Source of the DNA: JBNFVY01 sp049943335
GTDB lineage: Bacteria; Pseudomonadota; Alphaproteobacteria; Rhodobacterales; Rhodobacteraceae
Direction: 5' to 3'
DNA length: 64,000 bases
Assembly (NCBI RefSeq): GCF_049943335.1
Contig: NZ_JBNFVY010000003.1
Span: 62,001 to 126,000 of the forward strand
Part shown: positions 8,232 through 17,094 of the stretch, one piece after another
Layout of the letters: every line of letters begins with the position of its first letter
Numbering within the stretch: the first letter of the stretch is position 1
Notes under the pieces: generated by a model
The model's database searches: none
Told to the model about the DNA's origin: nothing
The model's input: the letters and a program-made list of their open reading frames with translations, nothing else
Translations under genes and position numbers: made by a program

Positions 8232-8636
8232 ATGACCACTGCCGCCTTTGAAGACATTGTCGAAACGTTCGAATTTCTGGACGACTGGGAAGACCGCTAT
8301 CGCCACGTGATCGAACTGGGCAAGGCGATGGAGCCGATGGATCCTGCGCTCAAGGTCGATGCGACCAAGGTGAGCGGCTGCGCCAGCCAGGTCTGGCTGC
8401 ACCCCAAGATCATCGGAGACACCTTTGATTTCGAGGGCGAGTCGGACGCCATGATCGTGCAGGGGCTGATCGCGATCCTGCACGCGCTCTATGCTGGCCT
8501 GCCGGTCGATGAGGCGGCCAAAGTGGACGCGCGCGCCCAGATGGCAAGGCTTGGGCTGGACGAACATCTGTCATCACAGCGCTCGAACGGTCTGCGCGCG
8601 ATGATCGACCGTTTGTCGGCAGTCGCCAAGGCCTGA
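8232..8636 (+). CDS. sufE: SufE-type cysteine desulfurase activator
   Basis: SufE accepts persulfide sulfur from the SufS cysteine desulfurase and passes it to Fe-S cluster scaffolds in the cytosol. The 134-residue protein has the family core ELGKAMEPM and the active Cys50 in KVSGCASQVW, plus the conserved C-terminal helix with SSQRSNGL. The ATG at 8232 has the ribosome binding site AAGGAAAGG; an earlier in-frame ATG at 8205 would add nine unlikely residues. It is a single gene here, away from a suf operon, as is common in this group. Confidence 0.93.
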   Translation: MTTAAFEDIVETFEFLDDWEDRYRHVIELGKAMEPMDPALKVDATKVSGCASQVWLHPKIIGDTFDFEGESDAMIVQGLIAILHALYAGLPVDEAAKVDARAQMARLGLDEHLSSQRSNGLRAMIDRLSAVAKA

Positions 8637-8645
8637 CCCTGTCGC

Positions 8646-8960
8646 CTAGGCCAGTTTGACGGCCGTGCCGTAGGCCACGATTTCCGAGGCCGATTGCGCA
8701 ATGGTCGATGTTTCCATCCGCACCCCGACAATGGCGTCGGCGCCAAGCGCTTCGGCCTCGGCTGTCATCCGATCAATTGCCTGTTCGCGCGCGCCGGCCA
8801 GCAACGACGCGTATTCCTTGACTTCGCCGCCGACCAGGTTGCGTAGCCCCGCCACGATATCCGATCCGATATGCTTGGCCCGCACCGTCGATCCGCGTAC
8901 CAACCCCAAGGTCTGGACGATTTCGCGCCCCGCAAGGCTGTCTGTGGTCACGATGATCAT
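8646..8960 (-). CDS. YbjQ/UPF0145 family protein
   Basis: The 104-residue product begins MIIVTTDSLAGREIVQTLG and shows the UPF0145/YbjQ pattern: VRGSTVRAKHIGSDI, GGEVKEYASLL and a GADAIVGVRMETS segment. These small proteins assemble into pentamers; some are described as heavy-metal-binding-like, but their role is not established. The start codon overlaps the stop of the small membrane protein upstream (ATGA), so both are co-translated from one transcript. Confidence 0.85.
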   Translation of the reverse strand: MIIVTTDSLAGREIVQTLGLVRGSTVRAKHIGSDIVAGLRNLVGGEVKEYASLLAGAREQAIDRMTAEAEALGADAIVGVRMETSTIAQSASEIVAYGTAVKLA

Positions 8961-9172
8961 TTTTCGACCTTGTCGTAATGGTCGTCTTCGGCATTGGACA
9001 AGCGGTCGACCAGGACGCGGTACAAGACAAAGCCGATAAGGGACACCGGTATGACTGCAACCCACCCGAATGGCACCGCGATCGACGCAAGCACCAGCCA
9101 GCCGATCCAAACGGTCACTCCGGCCGCGGCGATCACGACAATCAGCATCAAAACGAACTTGTCTAACGGCAT
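8957..9172 (-). CDS. small two-helix membrane protein upstream of YbjQ
   Basis: A 71-residue protein starting MPLDKFVLMLIVVI has two hydrophobic segments (about 6-28 and 32-52) and a charged C-terminal tail. The ATG at 9172 is preceded by AGGAG at a suitable distance; a longer frame upstream to 9256 lacks such a site. It overlaps the YbjQ gene by 4 bp, which suggests that the soluble YbjQ protein works with or near this membrane protein. No family name is recognised. Confidence 0.7.
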   Translation of the reverse strand: MPLDKFVLMLIVVIAAAGVTVWIGWLVLASIAVPFGWVAVIPVSLIGFVLYRVLVDRLSNAEDDHYDKVEK

Positions 9173-9294
9173 GTGCAATTCTCCTGACACCCATGTGGGC
9201 ATTTCGTGCGCGGGCAACAAGGACGCGCCGTCAAGACCATAGGCCAATTCGGCCACGACGTCATGTCCTGAAACCTTTGCCTGATGGCCCCCTG

Positions 9295-9323
9295 TTGGAA
9301 ATGTTCTTCAAATGTTCTATATC
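9295..9323 (+). promoter_or_regulatory. sigma-70 promoter with LexA-type box in its spacer
   Basis: TTGGAA (9295-9300), a 17-bp spacer and TATATC (9318-9323) form a near-consensus promoter. The spacer contains GTTC (9303-9306), seven bases, GTTC (9314-9317), matching the GTTC-N7-GTTC operator described for LexA of Rhodobacter and other alphaproteobacteria. Repressor binding there would block RNA polymerase. The expected transcription start at about 9330 practically coincides with the ATG at 9331, so the mRNA may be leaderless. Confidence 0.7.
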
Positions 9324-9330
9324 TTGGGGC

Positions 9331-10434
9331 ATGACGATCCGCCCACGATCCACAACGACACCTGTCGCCCCGAACCAAAAGGCCAAGGGGCGTGGCGTCA
9401 TGTCGAACGATCCCAGCCGCTACGACAGCTTGGTGAGCGCGCCCTGTCACGATGGTTGGGACATCGAAGAGGACGCGCAAGTCATGCGAACCATCGTGAC
9501 CGAAGAGCGGCCGCGGCGGATCATCACGCGCAACAACTCGCCCGATCTGGGGTTTGATCGATCCCTCAACCCTTATCGTGGATGCGAACATGGGTGCAGT
9601 TATTGTTTTGCGCGCCCCACCCATGCCTATCTGGGTCTGTCTGCCGGTCTGGATTTCGAAACGCGGCTGATCGCGCGGCCCCAGGCCGCCAAAGTCTTGC
9701 TGCGTGAACTGGCAGCGCCCCGGTATCGCGTTGCACCCATCGCCATGGGAACGAACACCGATCCCTATCAGCCGATTGAAGGCAGATATCGGATCGTCCG
9801 CGATATCCTGACAGTGCTGGCCGATCATGGGCACCCGGTGACGATCACCACGAAAGGCACCTTGGTCGAACGCGATATCGACATATTGACGGACCTTGCT
9901 GCAGACGGGTTGGCCCACGTGGGTGTTTCGGTCACGACATTGGATGCGCGCCTGTCGCGGGCGCTTGAGGCGCGGGCCGCCGCGCCCGCGCGCCGTCTTC
10001 AGATGATTGAGCGGCTCAGCGCAGCCGGCATTCCCGTGCGCGCGATGATCGCGCCGGTCATTCCAGCCCTGACCGACCATGAACTGGAAGCGATTGTGGC
10101 CCGTGTGGCCGACGCCGGGGCCCAAGCCGCGGCTTTCATCATGCTGCGCTTGCCACAAGAGGTTGCGCCGCTGTTTCATGATTGGTTGCACCGCAACGTC
10201 CCAGACCGGGCCGCCCGCGTCATCGGTCGTGTGCGTGATCTGCACGGGGGGCGCGATTATGACGCGGCTTGGGGCCAGCGAATGACCGGGCAGGGGTCGT
10301 TTGCCACGCTTGCCGGGCAACGATTTCGACTGGCGCTGCGGCGCGCCGGGGTGGCGGAAAATCTGCCGCGACTGCGTTGCGATCTGTTTCGCGTTCCCGG
10401 CCCCGGCGGCGCGCAGCTCAGTCTTTTTGACTGA
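9331..10434 (+). CDS. PA0069-family radical SAM protein (SplB-like), probably SOS-regulated
   Basis: The 367-residue protein has the radical SAM cluster Cys85-x3-Cys89-x2-Cys92 in GCEHGCSYCFAR, preceded by the family region SPDLGFDRSLNPYRG. It resembles PA0069-type proteins, distant relatives of spore photoproduct lyase, of unknown reaction. The start at 9331 is chosen because the conserved N-terminal KGRG segment (residues 19-22) must be included; the later ATG at 9400 would remove it. A LexA-type box sits in the promoter, pointing to DNA damage. Its 3' end overlaps the convergent MprF-like gene by 17 bp. Confidence 0.85.
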   Translation: MTIRPRSTTTPVAPNQKAKGRGVMSNDPSRYDSLVSAPCHDGWDIEEDAQVMRTIVTEERPRRIITRNNSPDLGFDRSLNPYRGCEHGCSYCFARPTHAYLGLSAGLDFETRLIARPQAAKVLLRELAAPRYRVAPIAMGTNTDPYQPIEGRYRIVRDILTVLADHGHPVTITTKGTLVERDIDILTDLAADGLAHVGVSVTTLDARLSRALEARAAAPARRLQMIERLSAAGIPVRAMIAPVIPALTDHELEAIVARVADAGAQAAAFIMLRLPQEVAPLFHDWLHRNVPDRAARVIGRVRDLHGGRDYDAAWGQRMTGQGSFATLAGQRFRLALRRAGVAENLPRLRCDLFRVPGPGGAQLSLFD

Positions 10435-12475
10435 AGCGTAGGGCTGCCATGACACGGCGGCCTGTATCGCGCGATGAACTCACCGCGGCGCTGTCGCCTG
10501 CGCGGGTGCGCGACCGGGCACGGGCGGGAAGGACCCGCATCGCATTGCCCGCTCGGCGCGGCGGCGCGGTGATACGGCGCAAGATCCCCAGGCCGGCCAC
10601 GATCAGCCCGATCCGCGTCGGCGCAGCCGCGTAGAGCGTTTCCCAATTCGGCGCAAAGGCCCGTTTGAACCGCATCAAACCCGCGGCGCCGGATTTGCCC
10701 TGAAGGCGGGCGCGCAGACGGCCGACAAGCGCATTTGCGTCATCCCCGTCCCACTGCGTCGACGCCAGCGACACGCGCGGACACCCATAGGCGCCTGCGT
10801 TTTCGATCGCCGCGACGACAAGGGCATGCATGGTTCCTTCCGGCGCATCTGAGGTGTTTCGCATCAGATCCAGCGTGATTTCATTGCGCGTTTCGTGGAA
10901 GGTCGCAAAGGCCACCAGTTTTCCCTCCACATGGCCCACGAACACGCGCTGGCAAGTGACGTAGTCTGCGTCATAGGCCCCCATCGAAAACCCGCGTTCG
11001 CCGCCGCGCGCCTTACGCCATTCGTCGGCCAGGCGTTTCATATCGGCCAGCGGAAGGTCGCGCCCGGCTTCGGATGTGGTCAGGCCAGCCTCTTGAGCTT
11101 TACGCAACATGCGCCGCAGTTGGCGCCGTTTTGAACCGTCGAGCGTGAATTCATCCGGTTTCAGCCAGGCTTCGCGTGCGACGGGTAGAACGGCCCAACC
11201 CGCCTGGCGCGCCGCGACGGCCATGCGTGCCCCGCACTTATAGACCGCCGGAAGCAAATACCGGTTGCGCGCGGCAAGCCTGAGCGCGTCACGCGCGGCA
11301 TGGGGGCATCCGCGCTTGGTCATCGGGTCGCACAGCATCACCAGGGACTGCCCGATTGGCGCGGCCAGCGCCAAGTGCTTGCCATCGGGCGTGGTCAGCA
11401 GCGAAAATTCACCCTGCCGAAGCAAATTCACTTCGGCGCGGGGCGAGGCGAACAGCAACGCTTCGAGGCGTGGCGGCAAGAACGCCGAGCAGCCGACGCG
11501 CGTCAAACCGGGCTTGTCGCAGGTCATGTTTCCACGCGGCCCGCGAATGGCGACACCGGCGGCGATAACGGCCGGAATGATATGGTAGACGATCCGAAAC
11601 CCCAGGGCGGCGGCCAAGAGCGGTTCAGTCGGCACATTCGGCATCAAGGCGATCAGCGTCACTTCAAACGGGCCGATGCCCCCCGGGGTAGCACCGAGCA
11701 GGCCCGCGCCCATGGCAAAAAAGAAGGTGGAGAGCAGCAAGGGCAGAGGAACATGCAGATCGGGCGGCAGCAGCGCATAGAGCGCCAGGCCCGCCAAAGT
11801 GCAATCGAGAAGAACCAGCCCCGCGATTTCGCCCATCGCGCGCCAGGACGGCAGGGGCAGGCGGGCCAGCTGCTTGGGCGGCCAGATCGACAGGGCCACC
11901 ATGACAACGACAATACCGCCGGCAATCAGCATCGGTATCCTGACCCAGGACAATTCGGGATGGACCACGGCCGCCATGGCTGCGGCAACCACTGCCCAAC
12001 CGGCCAGAAACGACAGCGACACAGCCATCGACAGACGGACCACCTGCCACAGCGTCATGTCGGGCAACATCCGCCAGCGCACCAGCGTGCCCGTCACAGC
12101 GCCCATACCGACCGCTTGCGCAATGGCGATCGACACGATGCCGGCCCGCTGCGCCGGTGCGCGCGCGACGCCAGTGCCCATCTGACGGTGCAAGACCGCG
12201 TCATAGCGCCCAATGATCCAGAAACTGCAAGCAGACGCGATCAGCGCCAAGGCCCATTGTCGGGGCGGGATCGTCCCAAGGCTTTGTCGGATCGACGCAA
12301 AGTCCAGATCCTTGGCGTGGTCCCACATCACCGCGCCCATGACGATCACCAGCCCAACCAGCACCAATTGGCGCCAAAGAAGGCTGCGCAACTGCGTTCG
12401 CGCCCCGCTTTCGCGCACCGATTCCGATTGAGACTGGACCTGCCGATCAGCAAAGCCCGGAGAAATCTTGTTCAT
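10418..12475 (-). CDS. MprF-like lysylphosphatidylglycerol synthetase/flippase family protein
   Basis: The 685-residue protein has an N-terminal membrane half of about eight helices (roughly 30-310), including the flippase-type signature ATPGGIGPFE. A cytosolic DUF2156 half (about 330-620) has the GNAT-like fold that uses aminoacyl-tRNA in MprF proteins. Such enzymes add lysine or alanine to phosphatidylglycerol and flip the product, lowering surface charge and raising resistance to cationic peptides; here the amino acid is unknown. The C-terminal 60 residues are Arg/Ala-rich and extend past the usual end, overlapping the radical SAM gene. It has no co-directional operon partner. Confidence 0.85.
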   Translation of the reverse strand: MNKISPGFADRQVQSQSESVRESGARTQLRSLLWRQLVLVGLVIVMGAVMWDHAKDLDFASIRQSLGTIPPRQWALALIASACSFWIIGRYDAVLHRQMGTGVARAPAQRAGIVSIAIAQAVGMGAVTGTLVRWRMLPDMTLWQVVRLSMAVSLSFLAGWAVVAAAMAAVVHPELSWVRIPMLIAGGIVVVMVALSIWPPKQLARLPLPSWRAMGEIAGLVLLDCTLAGLALYALLPPDLHVPLPLLLSTFFFAMGAGLLGATPGGIGPFEVTLIALMPNVPTEPLLAAALGFRIVYHIIPAVIAAGVAIRGPRGNMTCDKPGLTRVGCSAFLPPRLEALLFASPRAEVNLLRQGEFSLLTTPDGKHLALAAPIGQSLVMLCDPMTKRGCPHAARDALRLAARNRYLLPAVYKCGARMAVAARQAGWAVLPVAREAWLKPDEFTLDGSKRRQLRRMLRKAQEAGLTTSEAGRDLPLADMKRLADEWRKARGGERGFSMGAYDADYVTCQRVFVGHVEGKLVAFATFHETRNEITLDLMRNTSDAPEGTMHALVVAAIENAGAYGCPRVSLASTQWDGDDANALVGRLRARLQGKSGAAGLMRFKRAFAPNWETLYAAAPTRIGLIVAGLGILRRITAPPRRAGNAMRVLPARARSRTRAGDSAAVSSSRDTGRRVMAALRFSQKD

Positions 12476-12616
12476 GTTCGGTGGTTTAGCCGCCGGGTCC
12501 TACCAACCGCTTAACACGCGTGTATTTTCGCCCACAGCGCAGAGCACGAACATACTTAAACGGCGCAGGTTTCCCCGCGCCGCAAATGTCAAAAAAACAA
12601 GCGAAAGAGTCTGGGC

Positions 12617-12931
12617 TCAGACGTCTTTCATCAGTTGGGCTTTGGCTTCGGCCAGGCATTCAGCCATCTTGGCACGCACCGTAGCTTCGTCGGCCTTGTT
12701 GCCAAGATCGCCCGAAACCTTGCGGAACACATCCTCGTGGCCGGCTTCCTCGAAATCCGACTTGACCACTTCGGCCGCATAGGCTTCCGCTTCGGCGCCG
12801 GTTTTACCCAGAAGCTCGGCGGCCCACAGGCCCAACAGTTTGTTGCCGCGGGCTTCAGCCTTGAACTTCATTTCGGCATCGTGGGCGTACTTGTTTTCGA
12901 ACGCGTTTTCGCGATCATCGAAAGTGGTCAT
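12617..12931 (-). CDS. DUF1476 F1F0-ATPase inhibitor zeta subunit
   Basis: This 104-residue, mostly helical protein starts MTTFDDRENAFENKYAHD, the hallmark N terminus of DUF1476. In Paracoccus denitrificans this family is the zeta subunit, which inhibits ATP hydrolysis by the F1 motor through its N-terminal segment. Length and N terminus match, and the protein should act on the cytoplasmic face of the ATP synthase. The gene is monocistronic and divergent from purC. Confidence 0.92.
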   Translation of the reverse strand: MTTFDDRENAFENKYAHDAEMKFKAEARGNKLLGLWAAELLGKTGAEAEAYAAEVVKSDFEEAGHEDVFRKVSGDLGNKADEATVRAKMAECLAEAKAQLMKDV

Positions 12932-13157
12932 GTCTCTTCAAGCTCCTCGTCAGACAGCGCTTGGCCTCCATATGCCGTTTGGGGGCCGCGCCTGCAAGGG
13001 GATTGCGTGCATATTACGCGTCGAACCCGCACGGGCGCCCAGAAGTCCCGCGCGGGGTGGCAGAAGTGGGGGCGAAACGGGGCAATGGCTTGCGGGGGGG
13101 CAGGGCTTGGCCTATACGGCGAAAAAGTGACGGTCCCCCTGCATGATCGGAGAGCGT

Positions 13158-13919
13158 ATGGCACGCCGCAAGAAAATCTACGAAGGCAAGGCAAAGGTTC
13201 TTTATGAAGGCCCCGAGCCAGGAACCCTTGTGCAGTATTTCAAGGACGATGCCACCGCCTTTAATGCCGAGAAAAAGGCCACGATCGACGGCAAGGGCGT
13301 CTTGAACAACCGTCTGAGCGAATTTTTCATGACCGGGCTGTCCGCAGTCGGCGTTCCGAACCACTTTCTCAAACGCCTGAACATGCGCGAACAGTTGATC
13401 CGCCAGGTGGAAATCGTGCCGCTGGAAGTGATCGTGCGCAACTATGCCGCCGGGTCCATGGCCAAACGTCTGGGAATGGAAGAAGGCACGCCGCTGCCGC
13501 GCCCCATTGTCGAATTTTCTTACAAGGACGACGCGCTTGGCGATCCGCTGGTGCCCGAAGAATACATCATCGCGTTCGGCTGGGCCTCGCAGCAGGATCT
13601 GGACGATATCGTGGCCCTTGCGCTGCGCGTGAACGACTATCTGTCGGGCGTGATGTACGGCGTCGGGATCAAGCTGGTCGACTTCAAGATTGAAATCGGG
13701 CGCATCTGGGATGGCGATTTCATGCGCCTGATCGTGGCTGACGAAATCAGCCCTGACAGCTGCCGCCTGTGGGATATCGAAACCGGCCAGAAGCTGGACA
13801 AGGACGTGTTCCGCCGCGATCTGGGCAACCTGGCCGATGCCTACACCGAAGTTGCGCGCCGCTTGGGCGTTCTGCCCACCAATGGGCCGACGCCCAGCAA
13901 GCCGACTCTCGTCAATTAA
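13158..13919 (+). CDS. purC: SAICAR synthase
   Basis: PurC condenses CAIR with aspartate using ATP. The 253-residue protein begins MARRKKIYEGKAKVLYEG and contains the signatures FNAEKKATIDGKG, EVIVRNYAAGS and LVDFKIEIGR, all intact. The ATG at 13158 follows GGAGAG; an in-frame ATG at 13143 is poorer. purS follows after 21 bp, so purC-purS form an operon. Confidence 0.97.
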   Translation: MARRKKIYEGKAKVLYEGPEPGTLVQYFKDDATAFNAEKKATIDGKGVLNNRLSEFFMTGLSAVGVPNHFLKRLNMREQLIRQVEIVPLEVIVRNYAAGSMAKRLGMEEGTPLPRPIVEFSYKDDALGDPLVPEEYIIAFGWASQQDLDDIVALALRVNDYLSGVMYGVGIKLVDFKIEIGRIWDGDFMRLIVADEISPDSCRLWDIETGQKLDKDVFRRDLGNLADAYTEVARRLGVLPTNGPTPSKPTLVN

Positions 13920-13940
13920 CTGCCCAAAGGAGCCTCATTC

Positions 13941-14171
13941 ATGAAAGCCCGTGTCCATGTCATGTTGAAGAATGGCGTTCTCGACCCGCAGGGCGAGGCC
14001 GTGCGTCACGCGCTTGGCGCGCTCGGGTTCGACAGGGTTGAAGGGGTGCGGCAGGGCAAGGTGATTGACCTTGAGCTGGCGGACGGAACCACCGAGGCAG
14101 AGGTCAAGGAAATGTGCGAAAAGCTCTTGGCCAACACGGTGATCGAAAGCTATTCGATTGAAATGGGCTGA
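13941..14171 (+). CDS. purS: FGAM synthase subunit PurS
   Basis: PurS is the small structural subunit that bridges PurL and PurQ in the three-part FGAM synthase (FGAR plus glutamine and ATP to FGAM). The 76-residue protein (MKARVHVMLKNGVLDPQGEAV) has the usual length and the C-terminal VIESYSIEM strand. It is preceded by AAAGGAG and lies between purC and purQ. purL is not in the window after purQ. Confidence 0.96.
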   Translation: MKARVHVMLKNGVLDPQGEAVRHALGALGFDRVEGVRQGKVIDLELADGTTEAEVKEMCEKLLANTVIESYSIEMG

Positions 14172-14185
14172 GATTTCCCGCTGCC

Positions 14186-14329
14186 GTGATTGAACGTGCC
14201 GTGATTGAAAAAGCCCCGCTGCGCCTATGCGTGGCGGGGTTTTCTTTGTCCGCAGCTTTCGTTTTGTTGATCGCCGTGGTTTTGCGCTTGCCGGGCCGGC
14301 CCGCTCCGGCGGCGGGTTCCGCCGGGTGA
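14186..14329 (+). CDS. possible 47-residue small membrane protein between purS and purQ
   Basis: A short frame starting at GTG 14186 encodes one strongly hydrophobic helix (about residues 14-33, VAGFSLSAAFVLLIAVVL) with a charged N terminus and a Pro/Ala-rich end. Rhodobacteraceae genomes often carry a small membrane protein gene next to purS-purQ, so this could be its counterpart. However, there is no good ribosome binding site and the frame overlaps an intrinsic-terminator-like hairpin. Chance coding is a serious alternative. Confidence 0.25.
   Translation: MIERAVIEKAPLRLCVAGFSLSAAFVLLIAVVLRLPGRPAPAAGSAG
14210..14247 (+). terminator. intrinsic terminator behind purS
   Basis: AAAGCCCCGC (14210-14219) pairs with GCGGGGTTTT (14234-14243) with one G-U pair, and the right arm continues into TTTTCTTT. 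It is placed 39 bp after the purS stop and would separate purC-purS from purQ, either fully or as an attenuator. Confidence 0.55.
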
Positions 14330-14571
14330 TCCGGTGCGCCAGTGCCCGAGCGCGCGCGTTCCTTGCCCGCTTGGCGTTGCCCGTCGCATCTGCGCTTGAT
14401 CACAAGAGGGGCTGTCGATATGTCACCCTTGATCATGCGGGTCACCCCGCTGTCGCAGTCGGGTGCGGAACCGGGCCACCATCCACGGCCCCGCGCGCTG
14501 CAGCGGCGCGGTGATCACCGACGTCCAGTCCCAATAGCGCCCGCTGGGGCGCGGCCCAAGGAGCGCACCGA

Positions 14572-15240
14572 ATGAAAGCTGCCGTTCTCGTCTTTCCCGG
14601 ATCGAACTGTGACCGCGACATGGCCGTCGCCCTGAAGCGCGCGGGCTTCGATGTACAGATGGTCTGGCACAAGGATCACGATCTGCCCAGCGGGCTGGAC
14701 ATCGTGGGCGTGCCGGGCGGGTTTTCCTATGGTGACTACCTGCGCTGCGGGGCTATCGCAGCCAATTCGCCGATCACCAAAGCGCTCAAGGCCCACGTCG
14801 AACGGGGCGGCTATGCATTGGGCATCTGCAATGGGTTTCAGGTGCTGACGGAATCGCACCTGTTGCCGGGCGCGCTGCTGCGCAATGCCGGGATCAAGTA
14901 TATCTGCCGCACCGTGGCCTTGCGCGTCGAAACCACCGACAGCGCCTTTACCAGCCGCTACACCAAGGGGCAGGAAATCGGCATCCCGATCGCGCACCAC
15001 GACGGCAATTACACCGCCGACGAAGATACGATCGCGATGCTGGAGGCCGAGGGCCGCATCGCGTTCCGTTATCTGGACAATCCCAACGGTTCCACGGCCG
15101 ATATCGCGGGCGTGCTCAGCGACAACCGCCGCGTTCTGGGCATGATGCCCCACCCTGAACGTGCTGCCGAACCGGCCCACGGCAATACCGATGGCGCGGC
15201 CTTCTTTGCCGGGCTGGCCGATGCGCTTGTCACCGCCTGA
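14572..15240 (+). CDS. purQ: FGAM synthase glutaminase subunit PurQ
   Basis: PurQ hydrolyses glutamine to supply ammonia to PurL in FGAM synthesis. The 222-residue class I amidotransferase begins MKAAVLVFPGSNCDRD. It has the oxyanion strand PGGFSYGDYLRCG, the nucleophile Cys86 in LGICNGFQ, and the His/Glu pair in MMPHPERA. Length is normal. AAGGAG lies before the ATG. It is 400 bp behind purS with a hairpin between, which is a wider gap than usual for purS-purQ. Confidence 0.97.
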   Translation: MKAAVLVFPGSNCDRDMAVALKRAGFDVQMVWHKDHDLPSGLDIVGVPGGFSYGDYLRCGAIAANSPITKALKAHVERGGYALGICNGFQVLTESHLLPGALLRNAGIKYICRTVALRVETTDSAFTSRYTKGQEIGIPIAHHDGNYTADEDTIAMLEAEGRIAFRYLDNPNGSTADIAGVLSDNRRVLGMMPHPERAAEPAHGNTDGAAFFAGLADALVTA

Positions 15241-15329
15241 CGCAAGGCGCCCGTGCCAAAGGCTGAATTCCGCCCATTGCCGGGGCGCTGTTCTTGTGGC
15301 CATGGCCGCGCGCGCATAACCTGCGGGGC

Positions 15330-17078
15330 ATGACTACGGGACCGGCCAACAACTCTTCCAACCTGAACTGGGTTGGGCGCGGCGCGCTGATTGTCGCCAT
15401 CGGGGTGGCGGTGGCGATCGTATGGTATTCCAACAAGGCCCTGACTGAGCGCTTTATCGAGTCGACGCGCAACCGCGCCGAGGTCCGCCAGCAGATCTAT
15501 TCGGGCAACCTGCTGTCCGAATTGCGCAAGAATTCAATCGTTCCGTTGCTGCTGTCGCGCGATCCTTCGCTGATCGGCGCGTTGAATTCCAAGGACTATT
15601 CGCAAACCTCGCAGCGCCTGATCTCATATGTTGAAGAAATCGGGTCGGCCGCGATCCTGCTGCTCGATGCGGAAGGGCGCGCCGTGGCGTCGACCGACCG
15701 CAATCTGATCGGGTCGAACCACCAGAACGAACCTTATTACGTAGAAGCGCGCCGTGCACCCGACACGATCTTTACGACGGTCGAACGCGATAGCGGGGCG
15801 ATTGATTTCATCTATTCGCGCAAGATCGAAGTGGGCGGCATTCCGGTCGGGATCATTCTGGTTGAAGTCGATCTGCGCAAATTCGAAACGACCTGGGCCG
15901 GCACGAATGACGCGGTGGTGGTTCTGAATTCTGAAGGTGTTGTCATTCTGGCAACCGAGCCGCGCTGGCGCGGCAAGACCGAGGCCGAAGCACTGGCGGC
16001 GCGGTCCCCGGCAACAGCGATCGAACGGGCGGTGCAATTCACCACCGATTGGGCCGCCTTGCCCCCCGACACCTATGTTCAGGGCGAAGCGGTGATCAAG
16101 ATGGAAGGGCGCGTGCCATTTCGCGGCTGGCGCATTTCAACCTTCACCACCTATTCGTCGGTCCGTGAACGGGTGAACGGTGTGTTGGCCTTGGAAATCA
16201 TGGCCTTTGCGATCCTTCTGGCCTTTTCGTTCTATGTCGTCTCGCGCCGGGCCACGTCGCAGGCGGGCCTGTTCAAAAAGGAATCGGCGGATCTGCGCGC
16301 GCTGAACGCCGCGCTTGAGCGCGAGATCACCGAACGGCGCAAGGCCGAAGCCAGTCTGGAGGTGGCCGAGCAGACCATCGCGCAGAGTTCGAAACTGGCG
16401 GCGCTCGGTGAAATGTCCGCGGCGGTCAGCCACGAATTGAACCAGCCCTTGGCCGCGATGAAAACCTATCTGGCGGGCGCGCGGCTGTTGCTCAGCCGCA
16501 AACGCGCGGAAGAGGCACTGTCATCGTTCCAGCGTATCGACGACCTGATCGACCGGATGGGCGCGATCACCCGCCAGCTCAAGAGTTATGCGCGCAAAAG
16601 CGACGAAGTATGGCAACCGGTGGATCTGCGCCGCTCGGTCAACGCGGCCCTGTCGATGATGGAGCCCCAGTTGAACCTGCGCGAAATCCACATCGAGGTG
16701 AACATGCCGACCCAGCCGGTCATGGCCGAAGTCGATAGTGTCCGGCTGGAACAGGTGCTGATCAATCTGTTGCGCAATGCACTGGATGCCACGAAATCCG
16801 TCAAGGACCCCAAGATCGAAGTGCTGGTTGCCGGCGGTGATCACGCGACCGTGTCGGTGCGTGACAACGGGGCAGGGATTGCCGATCTCGATAACCTGTT
16901 CGAACCGTTTTATACTACCAAGAGCCCGGGCGACGGGGTCGGTCTGGGGCTGGCCATTTCGTCGGGAATCGTTACCGACTTCGGGGGCCGCCTGACCGCG
17001 CGCAACGGGCGCGCTGGCGGGGCGGTATTCGAAGTGTCACTGCCAATTTTGAACGACGCGGCCGAGCTGGCCGCCTGA
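15330..17078 (+). CDS. dctB: C4-dicarboxylate sensor histidine kinase DctB
   Basis: The 582-residue inner-membrane kinase has TM1 at about 13-33 and a periplasmic double-PAS/dCache-like sensor of about 240 residues containing RNLIGSNHQNEPYY. TM2 lies at about 290-312, followed by a coiled coil. The H-box is AAVSHELNQPLAAMKTY. The ATPase motifs LLRNALDA, DNGAGI and GVGLGLAI are intact. This domain order is that of DctB, which senses succinate, malate and fumarate and phosphorylates DctD. The ATG at 15330 was preferred to an upstream in-frame start at 15294. dctD follows after 16 bp in the same operon. Confidence 0.92.
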   Translation: MTTGPANNSSNLNWVGRGALIVAIGVAVAIVWYSNKALTERFIESTRNRAEVRQQIYSGNLLSELRKNSIVPLLLSRDPSLIGALNSKDYSQTSQRLISYVEEIGSAAILLLDAEGRAVASTDRNLIGSNHQNEPYYVEARRAPDTIFTTVERDSGAIDFIYSRKIEVGGIPVGIILVEVDLRKFETTWAGTNDAVVVLNSEGVVILATEPRWRGKTEAEALAARSPATAIERAVQFTTDWAALPPDTYVQGEAVIKMEGRVPFRGWRISTFTTYSSVRERVNGVLALEIMAFAILLAFSFYVVSRRATSQAGLFKKESADLRALNAALEREITERRKAEASLEVAEQTIAQSSKLAALGEMSAAVSHELNQPLAAMKTYLAGARLLLSRKRAEEALSSFQRIDDLIDRMGAITRQLKSYARKSDEVWQPVDLRRSVNAALSMMEPQLNLREIHIEVNMPTQPVMAEVDSVRLEQVLINLLRNALDATKSVKDPKIEVLVAGGDHATVSVRDNGAGIADLDNLFEPFYTTKSPGDGVGLGLAISSGIVTDFGGRLTARNGRAGGAVFEVSLPILNDAAELAA

Positions 17079-17094
17079 ACCACCGAGGATGATC

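Noticed and set aside
11300..12514. A 404-codon frame antisense to the MprF-like gene
   Set aside because: The translation is rich in His, Gln and Arg without any domain, while the opposite strand encodes a clear membrane protein.
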